The position numbers were made by a program, and so were the translations under genes. A stretch of DNA of 64,000 nt from an uncultured Bacteroidales bacterium. GTDB lineage: Bacteria; Bacteroidota; Bacteroidia; Bacteroidales; Bacteroidaceae. Shown piece after piece: positions 16,482 through 25,444 of the stretch. Position 1 is the stretch's first letter, and every line of letters begins with the position of its first letter. The stretch lies in NCBI GenBank assembly GCA_902798615.1, contig CADBXL010000009.1:1-64000 (forward strand), in the 5' to 3' direction. Under the pieces are notes generated by a model. It saw only the letters and a program-made list of their open reading frames with translations, made no database searches and had not been told where the DNA came from.

Positions 16482-16628
16482 GGCCTCTCCCCCCGCCCTC
16501 CCCCGTAGGGAGGGAGCCGATTCGACTGTGGAGGATTACCGATAAATGTATATTTAAAATGTTTTGATAGTATGCCTTCCGCACACCGGCTCCCTCCCTA
16601 CGGGGGAGGGCGGGGGGAGAGGCCGTTT
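16482..16628. repeat. GC-rich palindromic element, paired copies flanking 67 bp
   Basis: A 38-bp G/C-rich sequence (16482-16519) is repeated as its exact complement at 16587-16624, enclosing 67 bases. Each arm is itself palindromic (CTCCCTCCCTACGGGGGAGG core). It fills the recA / dehydrogenase gap and ends 3-6 bases from the dehydrogenase stop. A 42-bp stretch of the right arm is identical to a copy inside the metallophosphoesterase gene at 33351-33392. Confidence 0.9.
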
Positions 16629-16630
16629 TT

Positions 16631-17878
16631 TTAGTCAAGCTCCAAATCCTCGTTGAAGATCTCATGCCAAGGAAGTCCCTGAGTGTTGAGCTGCTCCATG
16701 AATGGATCTGGATCGAACTCCTCTACGTTGTGAACGCCTGGCTTTGACCAGATGCCCTTGAGGAACATCATTGCACCAATCATAGCAGGAACACCAGTTG
16801 TGTAGCTTACACCCTGCATTCCCGTCTCTTGGTATGCATCCTGATGCTTGCAGTTGTTGTAAACGTAGTATGTCTGTTCCTTGCCATCCTTGAGACCGCG
16901 GATACGGCAACCGATAGATGTTTCGCCCTCGTAGTTCTCACCAAGCTCCTGTGGGTTGGGAAGAACAGCCTTGAGGAACTGAAGAGGAACGATCTTTACC
17001 TTCTCTACACCTGTGCCGTCAGCCTTTGGTGCCTCGTATTCAACCTCGTCGATACGTGACATACCGATGTTCTGGATAACGTCGAGGTATGTGAGATACT
17101 GCTGACCGAATGTCATCCAGAAACGAGCACGCTTGATTGTTGGGTAGTTGATTACCAGAGACTCAATCTCCTCGTGGTGGAGGAGGTAAGACTCACGTGG
17201 GCCGATGTTAGGGTAGGTAAGTGGCTTGTGGATCTCCATTGGCTCTGTCTCGATGTACTTGCCGTTCTCGTAGTACAAGCCCTTCTGGGTTATCTCGCGG
17301 ATATTGATCTCTGGATTGAAGTTTGTAGCGAATGCCTTATGGTGATTGCCTGCGTTACAATCCACGATGTCAAGATACTGGATCTCGTCAAAGTGATGCT
17401 TTGCAGCGTATGCCGTGTAGATGCTTGTAACACCTGGGTCGAAACCGCAACCGAGGATTGCGCAGAGACCTGCCTGCTCGAAACGCTCGCGGTAAGCCCA
17501 CTGCCAAGAGTACTCGAAGTGTGCTTCATCCTTTGGTTCGTAGTTTGCTGTGTCGAGATAGTTGCATCCACAGGCAAGACATGCGTCCATGATTGTGAGG
17601 TCCTGATAAGGCAAAGCGAGGTTTACTACGATTTCTGGCTTGTAGTCGCTCATGAGAGCCTTCAACTGCTCCACATCGTCAGCATCAACCTGTGCGGTAG
17701 AGAGGGCAGCCTTGCAATTTGGCAGCTTCTCGTTGATATACTTCACGATGTTGTCACACTTTGCCTTTGTACGGCTTGCGATCTTGATTTCCTTGAAGAT
17801 GTCACTATTCATTGCCATCTTCACGATAGCTACGGTAGCAACGCCACCGGCACCGATTACTAAAACTCTTCCGTTCAT
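16631..17878 (-). CDS. Saccharopine dehydrogenase-family carboxynorspermidine synthase
   Basis: 415 residues from the ATG at 17878; an upstream in-frame TTG at 17890 is less likely. The N-terminal Rossmann motif GRVLVIGAGGVATVAI binds NAD(P)H. Features such as NYLDTANYEP, GCGFDPGVTSIYTAYAAKH and PNIGPRESYLLHHEE are typical of carboxynorspermidine/carboxyspermidine dehydrogenase, which reductively condenses aspartate semialdehyde with a diamine in the alternative polyamine route of gut Bacteroidetes. Its usual partner, carboxynorspermidine decarboxylase, is not in the window. Saccharopine dehydrogenase proper is an alternative family label. The conserved small protein just upstream (17905-18507) is 27 bases away on the same strand and probably co-transcribed. 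Confidence 0.88.
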   Translation of the reverse strand: MNGRVLVIGAGGVATVAIVKMAMNSDIFKEIKIASRTKAKCDNIVKYINEKLPNCKAALSTAQVDADDVEQLKALMSDYKPEIVVNLALPYQDLTIMDACLACGCNYLDTANYEPKDEAHFEYSWQWAYRERFEQAGLCAILGCGFDPGVTSIYTAYAAKHHFDEIQYLDIVDCNAGNHHKAFATNFNPEINIREITQKGLYYENGKYIETEPMEIHKPLTYPNIGPRESYLLHHEEIESLVINYPTIKRARFWMTFGQQYLTYLDVIQNIGMSRIDEVEYEAPKADGTGVEKVKIVPLQFLKAVLPNPQELGENYEGETSIGCRIRGLKDGKEQTYYVYNNCKHQDAYQETGMQGVSYTTGVPAMIGAMMFLKGIWSKPGVHNVEEFDPDPFMEQLNTQGLPWHEIFNEDLELD

Positions 17879-17904
17879 ATCTTTTTTCAATTATCAATTA
17901 TCTA

Positions 17905-18507
17905 TTAGTTGTTTGCTTTGATTTCCTCGCTCTTGATGCCGAGTGCCGACATAAGCGAATAACCAAGTATCTCTTGTCTGAAATTACCACCCGCAAACGG
18001 TTGCATCCCGAATACGGTGATTCTCTTCTCATCATCGGCATCCCTAAGAGCATGACGCAGATACTCTACCATAGTACCGTCATCACAGTCGGCAATAATC
18101 ATTACTCGCTTCACGTCCTTGTGGCTGGATGCTGTCTTTACAATATCTATGATGAAATCATCCTTGCTAACAACCTTTTCCACAGGGAAACTGCTCATGG
18201 TGAACTCTCCAAGATTGTCGCGAAACGCCTTGCCATTCATGTCTTCTTCATAAACTGAAGGACGGAAGTTCTTCATCGCTTCCTTGTCCTTGTCGTGGAT
18301 GAAGATGACTGAGGTTTCAGATTCTCCCTTCACACCTCCATCGAGAGCTATACAGTCAAGCCAGTGTGCAAGGTCTGCCTCTGGTATATGACGGCCTATC
18401 ATTCGTTCAAAGTTGACTATGAGGTTGAAAGCAACAGAATCAACGTAGTCTCCATCTACGATGATAACGTTCTCGCTCCATTTCTCGGTTAAGTTGCTGT
18501 TATTCAT
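17905..18507 (-). CDS. Conserved Bacteroidales protein of unknown function (DUF6621-like)
   Basis: 200 residues, no signal peptide or membrane segment. It has an alternating alpha/beta pattern with VIIVDGDYVDSVAFNLIVNFERMIGR at the start and DVKRVMIIADCDDGTMVEYL later, suggesting a nucleotide- or metal-binding Rossmannoid (DG-D and AD-DD acidic pairs). I associate it with the Bacteroidales DUF6621 group from memory, not from a search. It lies upstream of and close to the polyamine dehydrogenase gene, and a -7 box (TAAATTTG, 18609-18616) lies ahead of a leader containing a 7-bp-period array. It probably heads a two-gene operon. Confidence 0.65.
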   Translation of the reverse strand: MNNSNLTEKWSENVIIVDGDYVDSVAFNLIVNFERMIGRHIPEADLAHWLDCIALDGGVKGESETSVIFIHDKDKEAMKNFRPSVYEEDMNGKAFRDNLGEFTMSSFPVEKVVSKDDFIIDIVKTASSHKDVKRVMIIADCDDGTMVEYLRHALRDADDEKRITVFGMQPFAGGNFRQEILGYSLMSALGIKSEEIKANN

Positions 18508-18568
18508 TATTTACGATTTATGCCTGCTTCATCGATTTCCTATTTAGTGATTTGCGAAAGATTTGAAA

Positions 18569-18616
18569 CGCTAAACACTAAACTTTATACTCTAAACTTT
18601 TATGAGTGCAAATTTA
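18569..18616 (-). repeat. 7-bp-period array and -7 box in leader of the DUF6621-like gene
   Basis: Heptamers CGCTAAA, CACTAAA, CTTTATA, CTCTAAA, CTTTTAT run from 18569 to about 18603, immediately transcript-side of a minus-strand -7 box TAAATTTG (18609-18616). The array thus sits in the 5' leader of the gene starting at 18507, the same arrangement as at purU and glyS. Confidence 0.6.
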
Positions 18617-18676
18617 CTGAAAAAAAATGAGAATACTCTTTTCCTCGCGTTTTTTTTCGTTAAAGCATAAAAAAAA

Positions 18677-18700
18677 GTTGCCAACCTTGCGGTTGACAAC
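18677..18700 (-). terminator. Terminator after DUF4468 gene
   Basis: The stem GTTGCCAACC ... GGTTGACAAC is followed on the minus strand by eight or more T residues, 28 bases past the stop of the DUF4468 gene. Confidence 0.85.
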
Positions 18701-18727
18701 TTTATTATGTCTAAAGTTAAAACTTGC

Positions 18728-19285
18728 TTACCAGTTATCTGAGCTGTCGATCATGTAGTTACCAGTAAGGATACCATTGATGATAGCGTTGAACTCGGTC
18801 TCTGTGTAAGACGCGTTGTCCTGATACTTAGCCTGGAGAGAAGCCTCCTGATACCATGAACGAACGAGCTTAGAGAAGTCCTTGTCACGTACACCATCCT
18901 TGGTTCTAGTAAGGATTTCGTCAACGATAGGAGCGTCAACCTTTACCTTACCATCCTTTACCTCGAAGTTCAAGGTGTAGTAAGTTCCAAGATACTCACC
19001 TGCCTTCGCGTAGGTCAACTTCTGGTCGTATGCACGAATGTTTATAGAAGAACCGTCAATTGTTATGATGACCTTCTGCTTAGGGTCTCTATACACCTCT
19101 GATGCATTTGTGAAGAGTGCTGTATAAATTTCGTGCGCAGATTTCTTGTCAAAAGGAACAACTGCGAAGTTACGACCGTCCCTCAAATGGAATGTTCCAT
19201 CTGCTGTCAATTTGAACTCTACCTGTGCGTTTACAGATAAAACTGCAGACAGACACAGAACTGCAATGAACAAAATCTTTTTCAT
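18728..19285 (-). CDS. DUF4468-like secreted protein
   Basis: 185 residues from the ATG at 19285, preferred to the ATG at 19321 because it begins the signal peptide (MKKILFIAVLCLSAVLSVNA then Q). The mature part (VVPFDKKSAHEIYTALFTNA, IITIDGSSINIRAYD, LNFEVKDGKVKVDAP) follows the DUF4468 beta/alpha pattern of Bacteroidetes secreted proteins of unknown function. No enzyme motif is seen. It lies alone between its terminator and the tRNA-Leu gene, both on the minus strand. Confidence 0.7.
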   Translation of the reverse strand: MKKILFIAVLCLSAVLSVNAQVEFKLTADGTFHLRDGRNFAVVPFDKKSAHEIYTALFTNASEVYRDPKQKVIITIDGSSINIRAYDQKLTYAKAGEYLGTYYTLNFEVKDGKVKVDAPIVDEILTRTKDGVRDKDFSKLVRSWYQEASLQAKYQDNASYTETEFNAIINGILTGNYMIDSSDNW

Positions 19286-19337
19286 GTCTTTTCTATTGAT
19301 TATGTTAGTACTTTTATTCAATTATACTCTGTTTTTG

Positions 19338-19419
19338 TGCGTCTGACAGGACTCGAACCTGCACATCGTAAGACACTAGATCCTAAGTCTAGCGCGTCTA
19401 CCAATTTCGCCACAGACGC
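19338..19419 (-). tRNA. tRNA-Leu (UAG)
   Basis: The minus strand folds as a class II tRNA. Acceptor GCGTCTG pairs with CAGACGC, the anticodon stem CTAGA/TCTAG carries loop CTTAGGA (anticodon UAG), a long variable arm follows, and the T-arm is GCAGGTTCGAGTCCTGT. The discriminator is A and CCA is not encoded. It decodes CUA leucine codons. Confidence 0.97.
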
Positions 19420-19477
19420 AACAATAGTATTTGCTTATCGATTAAACATCTTTATACTATATTTATCATATCTGTGG

Positions 19478-19510
19478 CAAAGGTAATAAAATTAATTGAT
19501 TTCCTACAAG
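19478..19510 (-). promoter_or_regulatory. Promoter of tRNA-Leu
   Basis: The minus strand reads CTTG, a 21-bp spacer, then TACCTTTG (19478-19485), about 55 bases upstream of the mature tRNA 5' end. Confidence 0.5.
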
Positions 19511-19767
19511 TAATTTGGCCAAAATATTCATGTATTTAACCTTTATTAACAAATATTGCGCATTTTACAATTGTTATGTTAATATATATGCGTGTTACTT
19601 ATAGTAAATAATCGTCAAAAATGTCTATGTGGAATATCGTGAAATGACATCTCTTATAATGTGAAAATGTGTGATTTTATGTTGTTGTTCCAAAGTATCA
19701 GGTTTGTCTTCGCTTTATCTTTAGCTTTGTCTTTTCTGTGGCATTGCTTTTCTCCAATTGTAGCGCG

Positions 19768-19811
19768 CGGAGGTACAACGGAGGCATAGCGAAGGCATAG
19801 CGGAGGTAGAG
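19768..19811. repeat. 11-bp tandem array (CGGAGGCATAG type)
   Basis: Four 11-bp units (CGGAGGTACAA, CGGAGGCATAG, CGAAGGCATAG, CGGAGGTAGAG) lie in the 569-bp gap 19420-19988 between the tRNA and the S41 protease. Apart from the tRNA promoter the rest of this gap is AT-rich and I see no gene in it. Period is the same as the ATAAGAGC arrays but the sequence is unrelated. Confidence 0.75.
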
Positions 19812-19988
19812 CAGAACTTTTGTGAGGGTGGATTTGTGCTATGAATAGGCTTTGAAAAATATATCAAATATTCATGAAGAAAAAACTAAGTTGTAGGAGT
19901 ATAATCCGTGTGTCTTTTTCGCCTTGTTTTTGTTGATGTTTTTTCTGCCTTTTGTAACACTTTGTTTTGTGGGTAAAAGCAGGATACG

Positions 19989-21014
19989 TTATTTGATTGA
20001 AAATGCTGTTTCAATAATTGTATCGATCTGTTTCTGAAAATCCGAACTCTGGATATCTGTCTTTATTGTCGGTTCTATGCCAAATTCTGTGCTGTTTTGA
20101 TGGTTGTCGTACATAGGACATGCAGAGAAGCGGACTCCCCAGCCATTAGGCAGTTCATTAGAGAAAGGCATTCCCGCACCTCCTCCGGTCTTGTCGCCTA
20201 TTATGGTTGCGCCAAGCGTTTTCATGTATTTCACAAACTCATTTGCGGCGCTATAGGTTGAACGGTTGGTTAATACACAGACCTTTTTCTGCCATCGTAT
20301 TCCCTTGGCAGGTTCCAGATATTGTGCTCGTAATTCGGAAAAACTATTGTGTGTTGTGCCTGTCTTGTGCTGCATATATCCAACAAGAGTTCTCTCGTTG
20401 GTAAAGCGTGCTGCAAGTGTTTGGGCTGATGTTATCATTCCACCGCCGTTGTTTCTCACGTCAATGATGAGTGAATTGCATGGAGTGAGATAGAAAAGAA
20501 TCTCGTCAAGATTTCCGGCTCCGAAAGATTTTTCGAATGATCCGCAGTAGATATATCCTATGTTGTTTTCGAGAATTCGATACTTCAGTCCGCTTGATAT
20601 GTGGTAGTCCGTACCAAGGTATTTCCTTTGTAGGGTATCAGAGAAATTGGCAGGGAAGTCTTCTTTCCACGACCAGTTCCTTCCGTAGTCGAATGATGCG
20701 GAAAGATTTACGTGCCCGTCTTTTAGCTCTCCAATCATATTACTTAGGAACTCAAAAAGCTGCTCATTACTCATATTGTCCGAAACCTGTGCTGAATAGC
20801 GAGCATGGACATTGTTCCAGTCAACACCTAATTCCTGCTTCTTAAGGTCGAAGAAACAGTAATGCTCATCCATTATACGCCATAGCGCCTCGAAGTTTCC
20901 CTTTGGCGTATTGGCATATTCCTCTTCCTCTACACAAGAAACGAGTGTGAAGAGTTGCGAGATGAGTAGAAATAACATGCTCAGACGTTTCATTTCCTTG
21001 TATATATGTTTCAT
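19989..21014 (-). CDS. S41-family (C-terminal processing/tricorn-like) protease, lipoprotein
   Basis: 341 residues. A lipoprotein signal peptide (LLISQLFTLVSC, Cys near residue 27) indicates membrane anchoring. The S41 core is visible: IDVRNNGGGM, the catalytic Ser in RSTYSAANEFVKYM, and GDKTGGGAGMPFSNEL. No PDZ domain is obvious between the N-terminal helical bundle and the protease core. S41 enzymes trim proteins from the C-terminus. The first ATG (21014) overlaps the stop of the DUF3316 gene by 4 bases (ATGA-type coupling); ATG 20993 is an alternative. The overlap implies a two-gene operon. Confidence 0.85.
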   Translation of the reverse strand: MKHIYKEMKRLSMLFLLISQLFTLVSCVEEEEYANTPKGNFEALWRIMDEHYCFFDLKKQELGVDWNNVHARYSAQVSDNMSNEQLFEFLSNMIGELKDGHVNLSASFDYGRNWSWKEDFPANFSDTLQRKYLGTDYHISSGLKYRILENNIGYIYCGSFEKSFGAGNLDEILFYLTPCNSLIIDVRNNGGGMITSAQTLAARFTNERTLVGYMQHKTGTTHNSFSELRAQYLEPAKGIRWQKKVCVLTNRSTYSAANEFVKYMKTLGATIIGDKTGGGAGMPFSNELPNGWGVRFSACPMYDNHQNSTEFGIEPTIKTDIQSSDFQKQIDTIIETAFSIK

Positions 21015-21790
21015 TTCCTTAATGTGAACCCTATCAGAATGGAATTCGTGTATGTATGTTGCTTGAGATTGTTAGGCTTGCTTTGGCGATAATCTCCTAG
21101 GTAACCTATGCGGATATTTGTGTTTTTCCCTATAGGATATTCCACAGAAAACTGATGCCTAAATTGTGGAATAGCAATGGATGTGACGACGATATTACTA
21201 TTGTAGCTGCCTTTGTTGAACAACTCGTAATAAGACTGTCCGTATGCCGGCGAGAACATTATTCCTATCATAGGAATTCGCACTTCGTATGTTATTGGTA
21301 GTGTTTTCTCGCCTATTCTTATTCTGTATGTGCCCATTGCTGCGCCTCCTATAGAAAGAGAAGCGTACCCCTGTGCCGGATTATTGGCGGAATTGTGCAT
21401 GTTGTATGCGAAGCCTGCGTATAGATCGCTCATAAAGCCAGCTCTCAATGTAAATGGACTGTTCTCTACTTTGCTCAGTCTTTTCATCATGGCAAATGCA
21501 AAATCATAGTGTCCGGCAATAGTGTTGGCGTTATCTGTACGATTATGGGTGTAGTCAAGTCCGCCTTCGTGGGTGAACTGGTAATCCCATTTGTTCGGTC
21601 GGATACGGAGCACATTGGAAATGAATCTGTAATCAGTTCCGCCGTATTCTTCGTTCGATAAATATGTATCCAGTCGCTGAGTATTGCCTATAGCAAAAGC
21701 CGTGGTTCGTTCGATAAAAACATCATTTGCTTCCTGTGCTTGGGCATAGGAAGCAAATAATATTACTATTATAATAAGGAACGTGCGCAT
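21011..21790 (-). CDS. DUF3316 outer-membrane protein
   Basis: 259 residues with a signal peptide (MRTFLIIIVILFASYAQA then Q). The mature chain is strand-rich with Gly/aromatic alternation and ends in TNSILIGFTLRK, matching the Bacteroidales DUF3316 family, predicted outer-membrane barrels of unknown role. It is translationally coupled to the S41 protease that follows, and starts 18 bases beyond the stop of parC on the same strand, so it may be expressed by read-through from parC. Confidence 0.75.
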   Translation of the reverse strand: MRTFLIIIVILFASYAQAQEANDVFIERTTAFAIGNTQRLDTYLSNEEYGGTDYRFISNVLRIRPNKWDYQFTHEGGLDYTHNRTDNANTIAGHYDFAFAMMKRLSKVENSPFTLRAGFMSDLYAGFAYNMHNSANNPAQGYASLSIGGAAMGTYRIRIGEKTLPITYEVRIPMIGIMFSPAYGQSYYELFNKGSYNSNIVVTSIAIPQFRHQFSVEYPIGKNTNIRIGYLGDYRQSKPNNLKQHTYTNSILIGFTLRK

Positions 21791-21807
21791 GGTACATTTA
21801 CATGAAA

Positions 21808-24501
21808 TTATTCCTCATCGAAGTTCAATGAAGTCTGACCTGTGAGTTCGTCGCGAACCTGCTGTTCGCTCTTGTCTGCATCAGGATCAAGGTTTTCTTC
21901 CTCTTCGTTCATGTCGTTTTCTGGGGAATCGTCATCTGAAGGATCTGGGAAACGAAGTGGTTCTAGTTCCTCAATCTTGGCAATCTCCCATGTGGCGAGT
22001 CTCTTTCCACGGGCATCATAACCCTTTATGCCGATAAACTGGTCAGCATCAATCTCCATTTGCGGACGGAATGCATCCGCACCACCGAATGTGACGAGTA
22101 GGCGAGGATAGACTGTATCGGTCAACAGAACTTCCTCCGACTGTGGGTTACCCAAATAGTTATGGTGGTTCTTTGTCGCCTTGTCAAGCTTGAAACGCTT
22201 GATGTATGGAAGGTTTTTATTGTCCTTGTCGAAAAGAACGCATGTGTAAACCTTGTCAGGATCAAACTTCTCAATACGCTTTACGTTCTGTTCGAAGTGG
22301 TTGTCCACATTAGGAGTAGTTACATAGAAATCACCATCGCTCAGTATTACGAGTATCTGGTCGTCGTCAGTAAACTCGCCAAGCAGTCTGCCGTGTTCCG
22401 TATGGTTCAGACGGTTCACGTCTGGATCATACCAAACCTTCTGTCCGCCAAGTGTAGAGTGGCCATGCGATTTAAGGGAGATCCTGTGTATCGTATTCTT
22501 TGTAAGGAGGTTTCCACGTGATGCCCTTCCCTTTACGGCGAGTGTAGAGAAGTCATAGTCGATAAAAATCTTCTTTATCTTCACATTTGGCTCAAGAGTA
22601 ACCTTGATAACCTCTGCCTCTCCATTCGGATTGGCTGTGAAGTAATGGATCTTTGAGCCTGCCGTACCCATCGTGAGATCATACTCCTTATCGCGCGTCA
22701 TACCAGTTACGTTGAATCTCTTCACGTAGTAGTTGCCCTGTTTGCCGTCGCGATATACCATGTTGTATGTAGTGCGGAGGTCGTTCTTCTTCCATACCTG
22801 CACGTGGATGATGTTCTTGCCAACGAATATCTTGTCAGCAACTCGGATAACCTTGTACTTGCCGTCCTTGTAGAAGATGATGATATCGTCAATGTCGGAA
22901 CAGTTGCACACGAATTCGTCCTTCTTCAGTCCTGTACCGATGAATCCCTCTGCACGGTTGATATAGAGTTTTTGGTTTGCCTCTGCCACCTTTGTTGCCT
23001 CGATAGTGTCGAAAGAACGTACTTCTGTAAGACGTGGATGCTCTGCACCGTACTTAGCTTTCAGGTGCTCAAACCACTCGCACGTTACATCTACCATGCG
23101 GTTCAAGTCGCGCTCTATCTCCTCGATTTCTGCCTGAATCTTTGCCATCAGCTCGTCAGCCTTATCCTTTGAGAACTTGGCAATGCGCTGCATCTTTATT
23201 TCGAGAAGACGAAGAATGTCCTCCTTCCTTACTTCACGCACGAAGAGATGATAGAATGGAGTCAGACGCTCGTCTATATGCTCACAGATGCTATCCACGC
23301 TTGTGGCATTCTCGAATTTCTTGTCCTTGTAGATGCGCTCCTCGATGAATATCTTCTCCAATGAAACAAAGAACAGCTGCTCAAGTAACTCGTTCCTGCG
23401 AATCTCCAACTCGCGTTTCAACAGGTTGAGAGTCTGATCTGTACTTGCACGAAGCAAATCACTTATGGTAAGGAACTGTGGCTTCCTGTCCTTGATTACG
23501 CAGCAGTTTGGCGATATGCTCACCTCGCAATCCGTGAAGATATAGAGGGCATCCAATGTCTTGTCAGATGAAACACCAGGAGTGAGATGAACGAGAATCT
23601 CCACGTTTGCAGCCGTAAGGTCTTCTACCTTACGTACCTTTACCTTGCCCTTCTCTACGGCACGGGTGATAGAATCGATAAGCGATTCTGATGTGCGTGA
23701 GAATGGGATATCACGTATTACAAGTGTCTTGTTGTCGAGCTTTTCAATCTTGGCACGAACCTTTACAGTACCGCCACGCTGACCGTCGTTGTATTTTGAA
23801 ACATCAATAGAACCGCCTGTAGGGAAGTCTGGGTATAGGTGGAATTCCTCGCCACGCAGATATGCTATTGCTGCATCACATATCTCGCAGAAGTTATGTG
23901 GAAGAATCTTTGAGTTAAGACCTACGGCAATACCTTCCACGCCCTGTGCAAGAAGCAGAGGGAACTTTACAGGCAAGGTTATAGGCTCTTTGTTACGGCC
24001 GTCGTAAGAGAGCTGCCAATCCGTTGTCTTAGGGTTGAAGACGGTCTCAAGGGCGAACTTGCTGAGTCGCGCCTCGATATAACGTGGAGCAGCGGCACTA
24101 GAGCCTGTGAGAATGTTTCCCCAGTTACCCTGAGTGTCAATCAGGAGGTCTTTCTGGCCCAACTGAACGAGGGCATCACCAATGGAAGCATCACCGTGAG
24201 GGTGGAACTGCATAGTGTGGCCAACGATATTCGCAACCTTATTGAAACGTCCGTCGTCCATACGCTTCATAGAGTGCAGAATACGGCGCTGCACAGGCTT
24301 CAGACCGTCCTCGATATGTGGAACGGCACGCTCAAGGATTACGTATGATGCGTAATCCAGAAACCAACTCTGATACATACCACCGAGGTGATGTACCACA
24401 GAAGCATCAAAACGGTTAGAACTCACAACACCAACGTTTTCGTTCTCGTTGGTGCTGACACTTTCGTTTTCGTTCAGGTTGTCGTTTATTATCTCGTCCA
24501 T
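21808..24501 (-). CDS. parC: DNA topoisomerase IV subunit A (DNA gyrase/topo A family)
   Basis: 897 residues. The breakage-reunion core is intact: PVQRRILHSMKRM, GHTMQFHPHGDASIGDALVQ and the DNA-linking Tyr in AAPRYIEARL, followed by a long coiled coil and a C-terminal beta-pinwheel-like region without a clear GyrA box, which favours ParC over GyrA. ParC with ParE unlinks daughter chromosomes; parE is not in the window. The N-terminus has an Asn/Glu-rich low-complexity stretch (NENESVSTNENENVG) that does not belong to the conserved domain. The acidic tail (DEEEENLDPDAD-like) is also lineage-specific. A -7 box TATTTTTG lies at 24571-24578 on the minus strand. Confidence 0.93.
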   Translation of the reverse strand: MDEIINDNLNENESVSTNENENVGVVSSNRFDASVVHHLGGMYQSWFLDYASYVILERAVPHIEDGLKPVQRRILHSMKRMDDGRFNKVANIVGHTMQFHPHGDASIGDALVQLGQKDLLIDTQGNWGNILTGSSAAAPRYIEARLSKFALETVFNPKTTDWQLSYDGRNKEPITLPVKFPLLLAQGVEGIAVGLNSKILPHNFCEICDAAIAYLRGEEFHLYPDFPTGGSIDVSKYNDGQRGGTVKVRAKIEKLDNKTLVIRDIPFSRTSESLIDSITRAVEKGKVKVRKVEDLTAANVEILVHLTPGVSSDKTLDALYIFTDCEVSISPNCCVIKDRKPQFLTISDLLRASTDQTLNLLKRELEIRRNELLEQLFFVSLEKIFIEERIYKDKKFENATSVDSICEHIDERLTPFYHLFVREVRKEDILRLLEIKMQRIAKFSKDKADELMAKIQAEIEEIERDLNRMVDVTCEWFEHLKAKYGAEHPRLTEVRSFDTIEATKVAEANQKLYINRAEGFIGTGLKKDEFVCNCSDIDDIIIFYKDGKYKVIRVADKIFVGKNIIHVQVWKKNDLRTTYNMVYRDGKQGNYYVKRFNVTGMTRDKEYDLTMGTAGSKIHYFTANPNGEAEVIKVTLEPNVKIKKIFIDYDFSTLAVKGRASRGNLLTKNTIHRISLKSHGHSTLGGQKVWYDPDVNRLNHTEHGRLLGEFTDDDQILVILSDGDFYVTTPNVDNHFEQNVKRIEKFDPDKVYTCVLFDKDNKNLPYIKRFKLDKATKNHHNYLGNPQSEEVLLTDTVYPRLLVTFGGADAFRPQMEIDADQFIGIKGYDARGKRLATWEIAKIEELEPLRFPDPSDDDSPENDMNEEEENLDPDADKSEQQVRDELTGQTSLNFDEE

Positions 24502-24618
24502 GTGTTTAGAAAAGCATTTCGTTATTCGAAATGGTGGTAATTTATATTGGCCACCTTCTTACTTAGACTGCAAAAATACAAAAAAAATATGAAATATGCG
24601 AATTTTATGCTTATATTC

Positions 24619-24650
24619 TTTCCATTTTTAGGGAATAATGTGTAATTTTG
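24619..24650 (+). promoter_or_regulatory. Promoter of pnuC, nearly abutting the start codon
   Basis: TTTC (24619-24622), a 20-bp spacer and TAATTTTG (24643-24650). The expected start of transcription (about 24657) is 2-3 bases from the ATG at 24659. Confidence 0.5.
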
Positions 24651-24658
24651 CGCTCGAA

Positions 24659-25438
24659 ATGAAAATAAAAAACGGTTCAGAGGTGGTAAAGAAGAGCCTT
24701 ACCACGCTCAATACTTTCGAGATTGTACTCATGGCTTGCATCATGCTGCTTGCCTTGTCTTCTTTCTTTATTAAGGGTGAATTCAGTTGGCAGAACTGTA
24801 TAGCGGCTGTTTCTGCTATACTTGGTGTGTTCTGTGTGGTGCTGGGTGCAAAAGGTTCTCTCGCCAACTGGATATTCGGAATGTTTGAAGGATTCCTGCA
24901 TATCATTATCTGTTTCTATACCCACATGTATGGAGATTTCCTTCAGCGTATTTTCTGGAATCTCCCTATGCAGTTCGTTGGGTGGAAGAGTTGGCGTAAG
25001 CGTGAGCTTAGCGACCATACCAATCGCGTAAAGACACGCTATATGACTTGGAAGCAGCGCGGATTGACATTCCTTGTCGTCGCTGTTATGACCGTGTTGC
25101 TTGGTTTCTTCCTAAAAGTGTTTGGTCCTTGGATGATTGACACGCTTCATGGCATCTTGCCTGATATGCAGTTCAAGACTTTGAAGATGGACTACGATCA
25201 GGAAGCACAGCTCTGGCTTGATGCCTTTACCACGGTTCTCAGCATCGTAACGCTTTACATCTCCGTAAAGGCATTCGTGGAGCAATGGTACATGTGGCTT
25301 ATCATCAACGTGTCTTACATTACCATGTGGCTGATGTCCGATTCTGAGTTCTCTTTCATGACCGTTGCTAAATATTCTGTCTATCTCATCAATACCTTCT
25401 ATGGTATATGGATGTGGAGTAAATTGGCAAAGAAATAG
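24659..25438 (+). CDS. pnuC: Nicotinamide mononucleotide/riboside transporter
   Basis: 259 residues from ATG 24659. An ATG at 24638 in the same frame would lie upstream of the -7 box and so is rejected. About seven hydrophobic segments are present (for example FEIVLMACIMLLALSSFFI, LTFLVVAVMTVLLGFFL and TVLSIVTLYISVKAF). The PnuC signatures WIFGMFEGFLHIIICF, FLQRIFWNLPMQFVGWKSW and the terminal YSVYLINTFYGIWMWSKL are clear. PnuC imports nicotinamide riboside for NAD synthesis across the inner membrane. No NadK/NadR-like or thiamine gene adjoins it, so substrate assignment rests on the family; some Bacteroidetes PnuC-like proteins carry thiamine. It is convergent with the FKBP gene, and the gap holds a strong inverted repeat. 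Confidence 0.88.
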   Translation: MKIKNGSEVVKKSLTTLNTFEIVLMACIMLLALSSFFIKGEFSWQNCIAAVSAILGVFCVVLGAKGSLANWIFGMFEGFLHIIICFYTHMYGDFLQRIFWNLPMQFVGWKSWRKRELSDHTNRVKTRYMTWKQRGLTFLVVAVMTVLLGFFLKVFGPWMIDTLHGILPDMQFKTLKMDYDQEAQLWLDAFTTVLSIVTLYISVKAFVEQWYMWLIINVSYITMWLMSDSEFSFMTVAKYSVYLINTFYGIWMWSKLAKK

Positions 25439-25444
25439 TCCGAT

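Noticed and set aside
17174-17863. Long open frame (229 codons) on the plus strand
   Set aside because: It lies antisense to the polyamine dehydrogenase gene and has no plausible protein features.
24500-24660. Riboswitch upstream of pnuC
   Set aside because: The predicted start of transcription is at the ATG, so no leader remains to fold.
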